A stretch of DNA of 64,000 nucleotides from Solibacillus sp. FSL W7-1436 (GTDB lineage: Bacteria; Bacillota; Bacilli; Bacillales_A; Planococcaceae), in assembly GCF_038007305.1 (NCBI RefSeq), contig NZ_JBBOWV010000001.1, positions 2,098,501-2,162,500 of the forward strand, written 5' to 3'. The notes under the pieces were generated by a model that ran no database searches, was not told the DNA's origin, and saw only the letters and a list, made by a program, of their open reading frames with translations. The position numbers and the translations under genes are program-made. Shown one piece after another: positions 17,493 through 25,171 of the stretch; position 1 is the stretch's first letter; the number at the start of each line of letters is the position of its first letter.

Positions 17493-17815
17493 AGTGGAAA
17501 TAATTTCGACTGAAGTAGAAAGCTGAAATTTAAATAGAAGATTTCCGAATGAAGGTAGAAACTTTTCCATCAAAAGTAGAACGTTTGCCAGGGGAAGAGG
17601 AAGCTGCAGTTCATAATGTGGAACAATTCAGATCGAAAGTAGAAAGCGGTAACCTTATTAGAAGTTCTCTAAATAAAGGTAGAAACTTTCCTATCAAAAG
17701 TAAAACGTTTGCCAGGTGAAGTGGAAGCTATAGCTAAAAATGTAGAACATTTCATACCTAAAATAGAACGCGCACATATATTAGCCAATTCCAGACTAAA
17801 ATTAGAACCACTTTC
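17493..17815 (+). repeat. 21-bp phased repeat array, class B (GTAGAA core)
   Basis: GTAGAA, GTGGAA or ATAGAA cores at 17493, 17514, 17533, 17554, 17575, 17596, 17617, 17638, 17679, 17700, 17721, 17742 and 17763. Steps are 21 bp with slips of one or two bases. A TTATTAGAA variant occurs at about 17655. The array occupies most of the gap between two same-strand SLH genes. From 17816 to 17968 there is AT-rich promoter-like sequence. Confidence 0.85.
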
Positions 17816-17968
17816 ATCTATAACAGAATCTCTCATCTCTTATATGAAAAATATCATATTCTACTCCCTGTAAACTAGAAAAATATTAAGTTTCTTGCTT
17901 TGTACATATTAATTTTATGAATAATTTGGTAAAATGGGAACTATCTAATAGAGGGGAGGATTTTAACA

Positions 17969-19945
17969 TTGTCTTTGCGCAATCTTGTCGTGACGGTGAC
18001 AATCATCTTCATGGCAATGTTCCAATTGAATACGGCATATGCTAGTACAAGCTTTGCCGATGTCCCTTCTTCAAACGGGGCGTATAATGAAATTAACTAT
18101 TTAGTAAATGCGGGGGTTATAAAAGGGTATACGGAAAATGGTAAAACTCTTTATAAACCGAATGCCCATGTAACCCGGGGCCAAGCTGCTAAAATGGTCG
18201 TTGTTGCAACGAATAACAAGCCTTTAACTGTTAAAAAGTCTTCTTTTTCTGATGTTAAGTTGGGAACAGAACTTTCAGGCTTTGTAGAAAGTGCGGTACA
18301 GTTAGGATTTTTCTCTGAGCAATCGAAAGGGAAATTTGCACCGAATACACCTTTAACACGAGAAGAAATGAGTAAAGTACTGGCCATTGCTTTTAAATTA
18401 AACACGGCTCAAACAGAAATGCTGGAAATTCCATTTAATGATATTAAACCGACGTATGGCTATTATCCATACATCGCAGCTATATACTTTAACGGAATTA
18501 CAGTGGAAGCTGAAAAATATAATCCGAAAAATTCGGTAACACGTGCACAGTTCGCTTCATTTATCGCTCGTGCCTCTTCGGAAAAATACCGTTTGCCATT
18601 ACCTGTTCAAGGGGTGAACGTTCCGGATGTTTCGGCAGCAATTGCTTCTGCTAAAGCAAATGTAAATAATTTAAATGTCCGCACATCTGCATCTTCTTCA
18701 AATGCATCAAATATTTTGGCAAAAGTAAATACAGGCGCATCGTTTGCCGTTTACGAAATTCAGAAGGACGGTTGGCTGAAGGTTTCCCATGAAGGACGCT
18801 ATGCCTATGTTTACAAGGATTATGTAGATTTTTTAGATGAATCCGGCAAGCAGCTTAACAAAGTGCAAAAACATGTTTACGCATCGGGCAATATTCAGGC
18901 ATATGAAAAGCGTGATGTCGCTTCAAATAGTGTAAGTCCGATTGCAGCAAAAGAGAAAATTGCCGTTTATAATACGATTGGCAATTGGTATGTTACGCTG
19001 GTAAATGGTTTACCTGCATATGTACGAATTTCTCAAACCGAGGATTCATTGCAGACAGAACCAGTTTCACCTCCAGTAGTGGAACCGGAAAAACCGGTAG
19101 TGGAAGAGGAGACTAATATACCGAAACCTCCTGCGGAAAATAGCGGTGAAAAAGAACAGCCTGTTACGCCGCCGCAACAGCTATTGACGAATACGGTTGG
19201 TAAAGCGACAGTTGATGCGTTGCAAATTCGTGAGTCTGCTTCAGGTACTTCACGTTCGCTTGGTCAAATTAAGCGAGGTACACTAGTGGAAGTGCATTCG
19301 GTATCAGGCAGCTGGGCTAAAATCACGTATAACGGAGTTAACGGCTATATTAATAAAACCTATTTACAGCTTCTTAATCAAAAAGGACCTGCTGTAAAAG
19401 ATCGTATTATTGTTCTTGATCCAGGTCATGGCGGTAAAGATCCTGGTGCTGTCAAAAGTAATGCACGTGAAAAGGAAATCGTTCTAAAAGTTGCAAATCT
19501 AGTAAAGCAAAAACTTGAAAAAGATGGTGCGACAGTAAAAATGACGCGTTCTGGTGATACATATCCTAGCTTAGAGGATCGTGTTCGATACGCTAAAAAT
19601 GAGAACGGTGAAATTTTTATCAGTCTACATGCGAATGCCGCAGCAAAGGAATCAGCAAATGGAACGGAAACGTTCTACAGTGTTACTTCCAATGCAAATG
19701 AAAAAGAAGATTTAGCGTTGGCAACAGCTATTAATAACGAAATTGTTAAAAACGCGAAAATGTACAACCGTGGTGTAAAGCGCGCAGACTATGTTGTTAT
19801 TAAAGGAAACGTGATGCCTGCTGTTTTAGTGGAGCTAGGTTTCATCACTAACAATGCAGATAGAGAAAAGCTTATATCTGACGAATATGTCGAGATTTTC
19901 GCGCAGTCTATTTACAATGGTATTGTGCAGTATTATACGAAATGA
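17969..19945 (+). CDS. N-acetylmuramoyl-L-alanine amidase with SLH and SH3 domains
   Basis: 658 residues from a TTG start; GAGGGGAGGA at 17951-17960 fits it. Signal peptide about 1-25. Three SLH domains about 27-205, SH3-type wall-binding repeats about 225-360 and 410-470 (NVRTSASSSNASNILAKV, LQIRESASGTSRSLGQI), a Pro/Glu linker between them, then an Amidase_3 domain about 478-658. The zinc and catalytic residues are visible: His in LDPGHGGKDPGA, Glu in AREKEIVLKV, His in ISLHANAA, and Glu in VLVELGFITN. The enzyme removes stem peptides from MurNAc and acts in the wall during growth or separation. It resembles B. subtilis LytC/CwlB in function only; the anchoring domains differ. Confidence 0.92.
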   Translation: MSLRNLVVTVTIIFMAMFQLNTAYASTSFADVPSSNGAYNEINYLVNAGVIKGYTENGKTLYKPNAHVTRGQAAKMVVVATNNKPLTVKKSSFSDVKLGTELSGFVESAVQLGFFSEQSKGKFAPNTPLTREEMSKVLAIAFKLNTAQTEMLEIPFNDIKPTYGYYPYIAAIYFNGITVEAEKYNPKNSVTRAQFASFIARASSEKYRLPLPVQGVNVPDVSAAIASAKANVNNLNVRTSASSSNASNILAKVNTGASFAVYEIQKDGWLKVSHEGRYAYVYKDYVDFLDESGKQLNKVQKHVYASGNIQAYEKRDVASNSVSPIAAKEKIAVYNTIGNWYVTLVNGLPAYVRISQTEDSLQTEPVSPPVVEPEKPVVEEETNIPKPPAENSGEKEQPVTPPQQLLTNTVGKATVDALQIRESASGTSRSLGQIKRGTLVEVHSVSGSWAKITYNGVNGYINKTYLQLLNQKGPAVKDRIIVLDPGHGGKDPGAVKSNAREKEIVLKVANLVKQKLEKDGATVKMTRSGDTYPSLEDRVRYAKNENGEIFISLHANAAAKESANGTETFYSVTSNANEKEDLALATAINNEIVKNAKMYNRGVKRADYVVIKGNVMPAVLVELGFITNNADREKLISDEYVEIFAQSIYNGIVQYYTK

Positions 19946-19948
19946 TTG

Positions 19949-19990
19949 ACTGAGCAGCTTCCTGATCGGAGGGAGTTGCTCGGTTTTTTT
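19949..19990 (+). terminator. Terminator after the amidase gene
   Basis: CTGAGCAGCTTCC pairs with GGGAGTTGCTCGG allowing small mismatches, followed by seven T. Confidence 0.8.
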
Positions 19991-19996
19991 GTGATT

Positions 19997-20170
19997 TTCT
20001 AATATGTTCCGTGGAAGTTCTAATATCCTGGGAAATGTTCTAATAAAAGTGCGAAGTTCTAATATAATAGGCACTTCTTCTAATATGTCATTCGGATGTT
20101 CTAATAACCTCCCCCAAAGTTCTAATATCCCGTCCGGTCTTCTAATAACCTTTCCAACTTTTCTAATAAA
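19997..20170 (+). repeat. 21-bp phased repeat array, class A (TTCTAATA core)
   Basis: TTCTAATAT or TTCTAATAA units start at 19997, 20018, 20038, 20057, 20078, 20099, 20120, 20140 and 20161. Cores are almost perfectly conserved and the bases between them are not. The array lies between two convergent genes, flanked by a terminator on each side. Open frames crossing it on both strands show a seven-residue period that merely mirrors the 21-bp step. Confidence 0.87.
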
Positions 20171-20202
20171 CTGCCGCTCTCGAAAGCTTAGTTTGAAAAC
20201 TG

Positions 20203-20239
20203 CAAAAAAATCCAGCACTTCTGCAGAAGTACTGGATTA
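20203..20239 (-). terminator. Minus-strand terminator after the glucosaminidase gene
   Basis: On the minus strand ATCCAGTACTTC pairs with GAAGTGCTGGAT around TGCA, followed by a T run. Confidence 0.85.
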
Positions 20240-20243
20240 AAAA

Positions 20244-22253
20244 TTAATTTTCTGGAATTAACTGAACTAAATCAGAGCGTACCCAACCGTATTTTGCAGG
20301 AGGGTTATTGTCTGACAAAATTTTGTACCATACATAGCCGTCCGTACCTTTCGTTTCCTCAACGATTACGACAGGGTAGCCGAACACGCCTGTTTCACCT
20401 ACATTTTTCGCTTTATAAGTGAAGTGGACCGGCGATGATGTTGTTGGTTCATTACGCACATTTACAAGATGGCCATTTTCATATGATACGAATGCCAATT
20501 TTGCTTGCTTGTAATCCTTTTTACCGAAACGGTTGTCCATGCGATACATATGACCGGCAATTTTACTGCCCCAGAATGGATCTGATGCATAGTGAACATT
20601 AATACCGGATGTTTTATTCCCCGGTACTGCACCTTTTGCATAACCACCTGATTGAGGTACGTACTTCAGATTGACATAGCGGTTAATAAAGGCAAGAACA
20701 CTGTCGTCACGGTTTTTATATACTTGACCTAATGTTGGATCAGTGTCGAACACTTCAATACCAAAGATGTTGTTTTTCGTCAGTGCATTTTTACTTACTC
20801 CATAATCACCTTCATGCATTGCTGCAGCTAAAATGAATAGGGCATTGACATTATGTTGCGCTTCCACCTGCTTTAAAAATTTCCCCATCCCGATTAAACG
20901 AGATTCAACTGTTGCTTTTGCATATTGAGGGGAAGTTTTAATATCCTTGCGCTCAGTTAATAATGTCATAATCATATTGTCCAGTTCTTCAGCAGTATAG
21001 TTTGATGGCTGACGAATCGACTGGAATTGGAAATACGGATAATGTGTACCTACTTTTTTCGTTAATAGAACGTCAGAGTAGAAGTTTACACCATCTTGGC
21101 TATAATATTGTGCACCTGGTTTCATAAAGACAGGTGCTTCACTCACTACGTAATTCCCGTAATATTTTTGTGTGATGTGGTTATAAGTACGATGTGTTAA
21201 GTAACCACCTTCAGCAAAATAGTAGTCTTGTCCTTTAATTAAGCTTGTTGGTGTTAATGTTACTTCATCAATTTTCGCATAGCCTTTTGTATCCGCTAAT
21301 TGAACGATTGCATATTGATCATTGCTTCCAATGTATTTAAACTGAGAGCCTTCTACAGCATACGATAACGACTTCGTAAAGTTTTTATCTGAATAGATTG
21401 TTACAGTGTTTGCTTTCACATCCGCTGCAGAAGCGATACCTGAAGACATTTTAATGATCTTATCGCCTTTAATAATCAAGTTTGAGCCAGAGCTTTTTAA
21501 CGCTGATTCAGCTTGTTCGTAATTAAAGTAAACAGTAGAGTTTTTCGTAATTACTCCATTTGAAATTTTACCGACATAATAGATATTCGGGTTTGGAGCA
21601 GGCGTTTCCGTCGGTTCCTCACCTTCATTTACAGCAAATTTTTCGATTGTCGTTTGCATACGGAATAAAAATGCTGCGGCATGAGCGATCGTCGCATTGC
21701 CTTGTGGTTCAAAGAATACCCCGTTTTTCGTATGTGATCCACGGATAATATTGTAGTAAACGTTTGTAGCTACTGCCGGTTTGAACTGATCACTAATTTT
21801 GTTGTTATCTTTAAACGTTAGTGGTTGTCCTTCCAAAGGCACGTTTGAATAACGCAATGCTTTTTCCAAAAGACCTGCCATATGCTGGCGCGTAATTTTT
21901 TCGTTTGGACGGAATGTTCCATCAGGATAGCCGCTTAAAATGTTTGAAGCTGCAGCGGCCTGAATTTCACGTGTCAGTTCATTACCAGCTTTTAAATCCT
22001 TAAAAGTGTATGTAGACGAATCTGGTAATTTAAGTGCACGAGTAATGTAAGAAGCAAATTCTCCACGCGTTACGGCACGGTTTGGGTTGAAATTTCCTTT
22101 ACTGTCCGGTCGAATGACATCAAGATTAGACCAGTATGTTAATTCATTTACCATCTGATGGCCTTCTATATCATTCGCATGAGATGTTGATTGTGTTGTA
22201 AAAGACAGAGCAACGATAAATGCGAATGCCAGTCCAACTATTTTTTTAAACAC
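20244..22253 (-). CDS. SLH-anchored beta-N-acetylglucosaminidase
   Basis: 669 residues. The GTG at 22253 is preferred over an upstream ATG because AAAGGAG lies seven bases before it and the signal peptide (FKKIVGLAFAFIVALS, cut near SHAND) begins there. Three SLH domains cover about residues 30-205 (SGYPDGTFRPN, MAGLLEKALR). A middle beta-rich part (about 220-420) may bind wall. The glucosaminidase domain is about 435-590: HNVNALFILAAAMHEGDYG contains the likely catalytic Glu, followed by NNIFGIEVFD and FINRYVNLKYV. An SH3-like tail ends the protein (VNVRNEPTTSSPVHF, YGWVRSDLV). It cleaves the glycan strand of peptidoglycan. Its convergent neighbour is the amidase, so the two wall hydrolases are paired. 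Confidence 0.9.
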   Translation of the reverse strand: MFKKIVGLAFAFIVALSFTTQSTSHANDIEGHQMVNELTYWSNLDVIRPDSKGNFNPNRAVTRGEFASYITRALKLPDSSTYTFKDLKAGNELTREIQAAAASNILSGYPDGTFRPNEKITRQHMAGLLEKALRYSNVPLEGQPLTFKDNNKISDQFKPAVATNVYYNIIRGSHTKNGVFFEPQGNATIAHAAAFLFRMQTTIEKFAVNEGEEPTETPAPNPNIYYVGKISNGVITKNSTVYFNYEQAESALKSSGSNLIIKGDKIIKMSSGIASAADVKANTVTIYSDKNFTKSLSYAVEGSQFKYIGSNDQYAIVQLADTKGYAKIDEVTLTPTSLIKGQDYYFAEGGYLTHRTYNHITQKYYGNYVVSEAPVFMKPGAQYYSQDGVNFYSDVLLTKKVGTHYPYFQFQSIRQPSNYTAEELDNMIMTLLTERKDIKTSPQYAKATVESRLIGMGKFLKQVEAQHNVNALFILAAAMHEGDYGVSKNALTKNNIFGIEVFDTDPTLGQVYKNRDDSVLAFINRYVNLKYVPQSGGYAKGAVPGNKTSGINVHYASDPFWGSKIAGHMYRMDNRFGKKDYKQAKLAFVSYENGHLVNVRNEPTTSSPVHFTYKAKNVGETGVFGYPVVIVEETKGTDGYVWYKILSDNNPPAKYGWVRSDLVQLIPEN

Positions 22254-22336
22254 AGATTCACGCTCCTTTCCTATATGATGATATTTTACCAATATATGAG
22301 CGAGAATCATAGATGAATCCTAATACTTTAGACGTT

Positions 22337-22353
22337 TGTAATATAAATGTAAT
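22337..22353 (+). promoter_or_regulatory. WalR-type box upstream of the glucosaminidase gene
   Basis: TGTAAT, five bases, TGTAAT matches the WalR consensus exactly. It lies 84-100 bp upstream of the divergent glucosaminidase start, in the opposite orientation to that gene. The remainder of 22254-22555 is AT-rich with no other element I can name. Confidence 0.4.
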
Positions 22354-22555
22354 TAAAAAGTCCTTTTAAAAATAATTTAAAGATAGGGAAAAATGAGTTA
22401 GATAATATATTATTGAAGAAATAAAAAAGAGTGAGCTAGATTTAAGCTCATAACATAGAGGGTTCTTGAAATTGAGGGGAGAGATGAAAGAATAGGGAGC
22501 TTCTCAATTTAAAGTGACGCAATTTTTCTTTCTATATAATAAGAATCAATAATAA

Positions 22556-22822
22556 TTACAGGTTCAATGCTTTCGATATTTTTTTAACTTCTTTAGTTAA
22601 GTAATGAAGCTGTTCATGAACTTCCTGGAGATCCACGTTATTTTGGCTGTAATTACTGGCCTGCTGTTGTGCTTCCTGCAATGCGAGAGCAGCGGCAAAT
22701 GTTGAAATCCCTTCCGCTAACGTAGCTAATAAACCGGCCAGCACCTCAAGTGAAGCGGCTTGAATTAATGGATTGTTGTCGATTGGCGGTTCATTGTTTT
22801 TCTTACGGCTATTATTATGCAA
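22556..22822 (-). CDS. Hypothetical small protein with hydrophobic middle
   Basis: 88 residues. The TTG at 22822 is chosen because GGAGG lies eight bases upstream of it; a longer frame would start inside that ribosome binding site. The protein has a charged N-terminus (HNNSRKKNNEPP), a hydrophobic Ala/Leu-rich stretch (LEVLAGLLATLAEGISTFAA) and a helical C-terminus that could form a coiled coil (LQEVHEQLHYLTKEVKKIS). I do not recognise the family. It may associate with the membrane or oligomerise through the helical tail. It lies upstream of the glucosaminidase on the same strand, 300 bp away, with no visible terminator between. Confidence 0.6.
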   Translation of the reverse strand: MHNNSRKKNNEPPIDNNPLIQAASLEVLAGLLATLAEGISTFAAALALQEAQQQASNYSQNNVDLQEVHEQLHYLTKEVKKISKALNL

Positions 22823-22876
22823 TACTACGACCTCCAAAATAGTGATGTATATATTTTATGGTTTTGAGGAGCAATT

Positions 22877-22924
22877 ATGAATGGCTGGATGGAAATCATT
22901 CCGGAAAGTTTTAACTCTCTCTAG
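22877..22924 (+). CDS. Possible 15-codon leader ORF
   Basis: A GAGGAG sequence is followed closely by ATG and 14 further codons (MNGWMEIIPESFNSL). It is too short to be sure; the spacing to the ribosome binding site is good. It precedes a promoter-to-terminator segment and could be chance. Confidence 0.15.
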   Translation: MNGWMEIIPESFNSL

Positions 22925-23065
22925 TTTATTTAATGGTAAAATCTAGATATATTTGTGCTGATTTTTCCTTTATTAGTAATGCTGGTTATAATGAAAAACA
23001 TCGGGATTTGTTTAAATGGAAAAGCAAGAGTTTCTTAAAAAGAGCATGACTAGGAAGATTTTGAA

Positions 23066-23093
23066 GAGAGGCAAAAGTTTTGCCTCTTTTTTA
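23066..23093 (+). terminator. Terminator-like hairpin upstream of the O-antigen-ligase-like gene
   Basis: AGAGGCAAAA pairs with TTTTGCCTCT with a single-base loop, then T run. No assigned gene ends before it. A TATAAT at about 22987-22992 lies 80 bp upstream, so it could end a short RNA of about 90 nt. Confidence 0.6.
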
Positions 23094-23271
23094 GTGTCTA
23101 AAGGACTGAAAAACCATTGATCTGACAATTATTCTAGTAATTTAGGGTGTGTTTTACACTCTCATTGAATTATAATTGTAACCATATTATACTTAAGTTC
23201 GTCTTAATCCACATGAGCAAAACTCATCTAAAAAATAGAGAACTACATATAGGAAAGGGTTTGGGACATCT

Positions 23272-24762
23272 ATGAATGACATTTCTGTCAAAATGAATAA
23301 AAAAGAGTGGCTCGAAATATTTGGGGCAATTCTTGTACTTGTGGCGGCCATACTGCTTCCGCCTTCGATAGCGCAAATCAGTACAGCGATTTTCTTTGTA
23401 CTTTTTGCATTTTTTAAGCCATTTCAAAGTTTAGTAATTTTAGTACCGTACGTAATTTTCCGTACATTCTTTATTGAACTGAACCCTGGTCTTAAACTCA
23501 TCGGCGATTTGATTACGATCGTCGTATTGCTGCGTTTATTTTTACTAAATACGAAGAAATTTAAAACTTGGTTTCATTTCAAACCATTCGAATACTTCTT
23601 CTTCGCCTTTTTAATCTTCGGTGCAATCATCGGTTACAAAAACGGTGTATCACTTGGTGCGATTGTCTTCCAACTACGTACATTCGGCGTCATGTATTTG
23701 CTGTATTACATTTTAAGTCGTAGTGAACTGCCGAAAAATTTCCTTGTAAAAATAGCATGGATTACTGTATTTTCAGGTGCCGTTATTTTCGTACAGGGGA
23801 TTGTCGAAAAGCTTTCGATGCGCCAGTTATTAATGCCGGAAGTATGGACGGAAAAAATACTTTCTTCAACAAACTTCGTGCGTGTCTACGGTATGCTGAA
23901 CAATCCAAACTCATTGGCATTAGTTATGTTCTTTGCCATCGGCGCGGTATTCTTCCTGCGATGGGCATATAAAAACAATGAATTTAAATGGACGTTCCGT
24001 ATAGCACAGGTCGCTTTCATTGGAATGCTGTTATTGACACTTTCACGCGGTACCTGGATTTCCGCTATCGTATTCATCTTATTCTTTATGCTGCTATCAC
24101 GTAATTGGCAGTTATTGAAGAGAATTGCCATTTCATTTGTTGTGGCAATTGCGCTTATTTATTTCCCTGTAAACTGGGGAGTATCGTTTTTGCAGAACTT
24201 AGGTGTGGAAAATACGGTTGCGCCAGAGGAAATTTCCGGGGGAATCAGTAACCGCTTCACGGAAACATTCTCGGACGACACTTTGGAGCTTATGCAGGAA
24301 AGTGGTCGTATGTTCTATATTAAAAAAGGATTTGAAGTGCTGAAAGATTATCCGATTACAGGTGCCGGTTTTGGTACATTCGGTGGTTCGGCGACTTTAT
24401 CATATGACTCGCCTATTTATGAGGAGTACGGTATCCGTTCTGATATTTACGGAGGGAAAAACTTCTATTCCGATAACCAATATATCCAGGTGATTGCCGA
24501 GACAGGAGCAGTCGGAGTTCTATTATTTGCCGGTTTCCTGCTTGCAATGGTATGGATGTACTGGAAAGAACGTAAAACAGTCTTCGGACAATATTTATTC
24601 GGGCTATGGTTCGCAACAGGTGTAGCCGGTTTCTTCTATAATATTTGGGAATTAAAAGTATATGTATTATTCTACTTTATCCTCTTTGGAATATTTGCGA
24701 GTATGCGCACAATGTATCCAATGCTCAAGCTCAGCGACTACGAAAAACAAAAAGCAGAATAG
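23272..24762 (+). CDS. O-antigen ligase/polymerase-like membrane protein
   Basis: 496 residues, strongly hydrophobic with about ten to twelve membrane segments (ILVLVAAILLPP, FVLFAFFKPF, LITIVVLLRLFLL, VMFFAIGAVFFL and others). A large external loop around residues 300-400 carries ISNRFTETF and GFGTFGG, and RVYGMLNNPNSLALV precedes a membrane pair, as in Wzy/WaaL proteins. Such proteins polymerise or ligate undecaprenyl-linked glycans outside the membrane. Given csaB, a glycosyltransferase and a flippase at 29-33 kb, a role in secondary cell wall polymer or surface glycan assembly is likely. ATG with AGGAAAGGG upstream; ends with its own terminator. Confidence 0.78.
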   Translation: MNDISVKMNKKEWLEIFGAILVLVAAILLPPSIAQISTAIFFVLFAFFKPFQSLVILVPYVIFRTFFIELNPGLKLIGDLITIVVLLRLFLLNTKKFKTWFHFKPFEYFFFAFLIFGAIIGYKNGVSLGAIVFQLRTFGVMYLLYYILSRSELPKNFLVKIAWITVFSGAVIFVQGIVEKLSMRQLLMPEVWTEKILSSTNFVRVYGMLNNPNSLALVMFFAIGAVFFLRWAYKNNEFKWTFRIAQVAFIGMLLLTLSRGTWISAIVFILFFMLLSRNWQLLKRIAISFVVAIALIYFPVNWGVSFLQNLGVENTVAPEEISGGISNRFTETFSDDTLELMQESGRMFYIKKGFEVLKDYPITGAGFGTFGGSATLSYDSPIYEEYGIRSDIYGGKNFYSDNQYIQVIAETGAVGVLLFAGFLLAMVWMYWKERKTVFGQYLFGLWFATGVAGFFYNIWELKVYVLFYFILFGIFASMRTMYPMLKLSDYEKQKAE

Positions 24763-24765
24763 ATC

Positions 24766-24801
24766 AAGGAACTATCTTCTTAGGAGGATAGTTCTTTTTT
24801 T
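24766..24801 (+). terminator. Terminator after the O-antigen-ligase-like gene
   Basis: GAACTATC with TCT pairs with AGGATAGTTC and is followed by seven T. Confidence 0.85.
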
Positions 24802-24858
24802 GATTAAAAACATTATGGAATATATATAATTGATTAAAATTATTTAGGATTAACAGGA

Positions 24859-24964
24859 GTTGATTGGAATGGAGGGCGGCAGACGCCAGCGGGAACAGCG
24901 CGAGGGAGAGACTACAGGCTCGAGCCGCGCTCGCGGAAAGCGTCTGCCCGTAATGGAAATCAAC
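24859..24964. repeat. GC-rich palindromic (REP/MITE-like) element
   Basis: A 106-bp island much richer in GC than its surroundings is bounded by inverted GTTGATT and AATCAAC and, inside them, GGGCGGCAGACGC and GCGTCTGCCC. The centre holds further paired GC blocks (GAGCCGCGCTCGCGG). It carries no gene. Similar GGCAGACGC...GCGTCTGCC palindromes are, as I recall, dispersed in Bacillales genomes; copy number here is untested. Confidence 0.6.
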
Positions 24965-25171
24965 GGAATAAATTAGAAGTAATTTAAAAACTAATCTTAA
25001 AAGTATATGTATTATTTTCTTATACACTATGTAATTTTATGTTGAATAAATCGATTTTTTGTAAAATGTAACAAAAGATTAATAGTCTCTCACGCGAAAA
25101 TTTGTTAAGGTTAGAGATAGGACATTAAGAAGGGAAGGTGACTTGCTTCAAGTTTACAGGAAGCGCAAAAT

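Noticed and set aside
19835-20218. 127-residue minus-strand ORF with Leu/Glu-rich heptads, coiled-coil-like
   Set aside because: It is the class A array (TTCTAATA reads Leu-Glu in reverse) fused to antisense of the amidase gene.
24764-25027. 87-residue minus-strand ORF
   Set aside because: It runs across the terminator and the palindromic element; composition is not protein-like.
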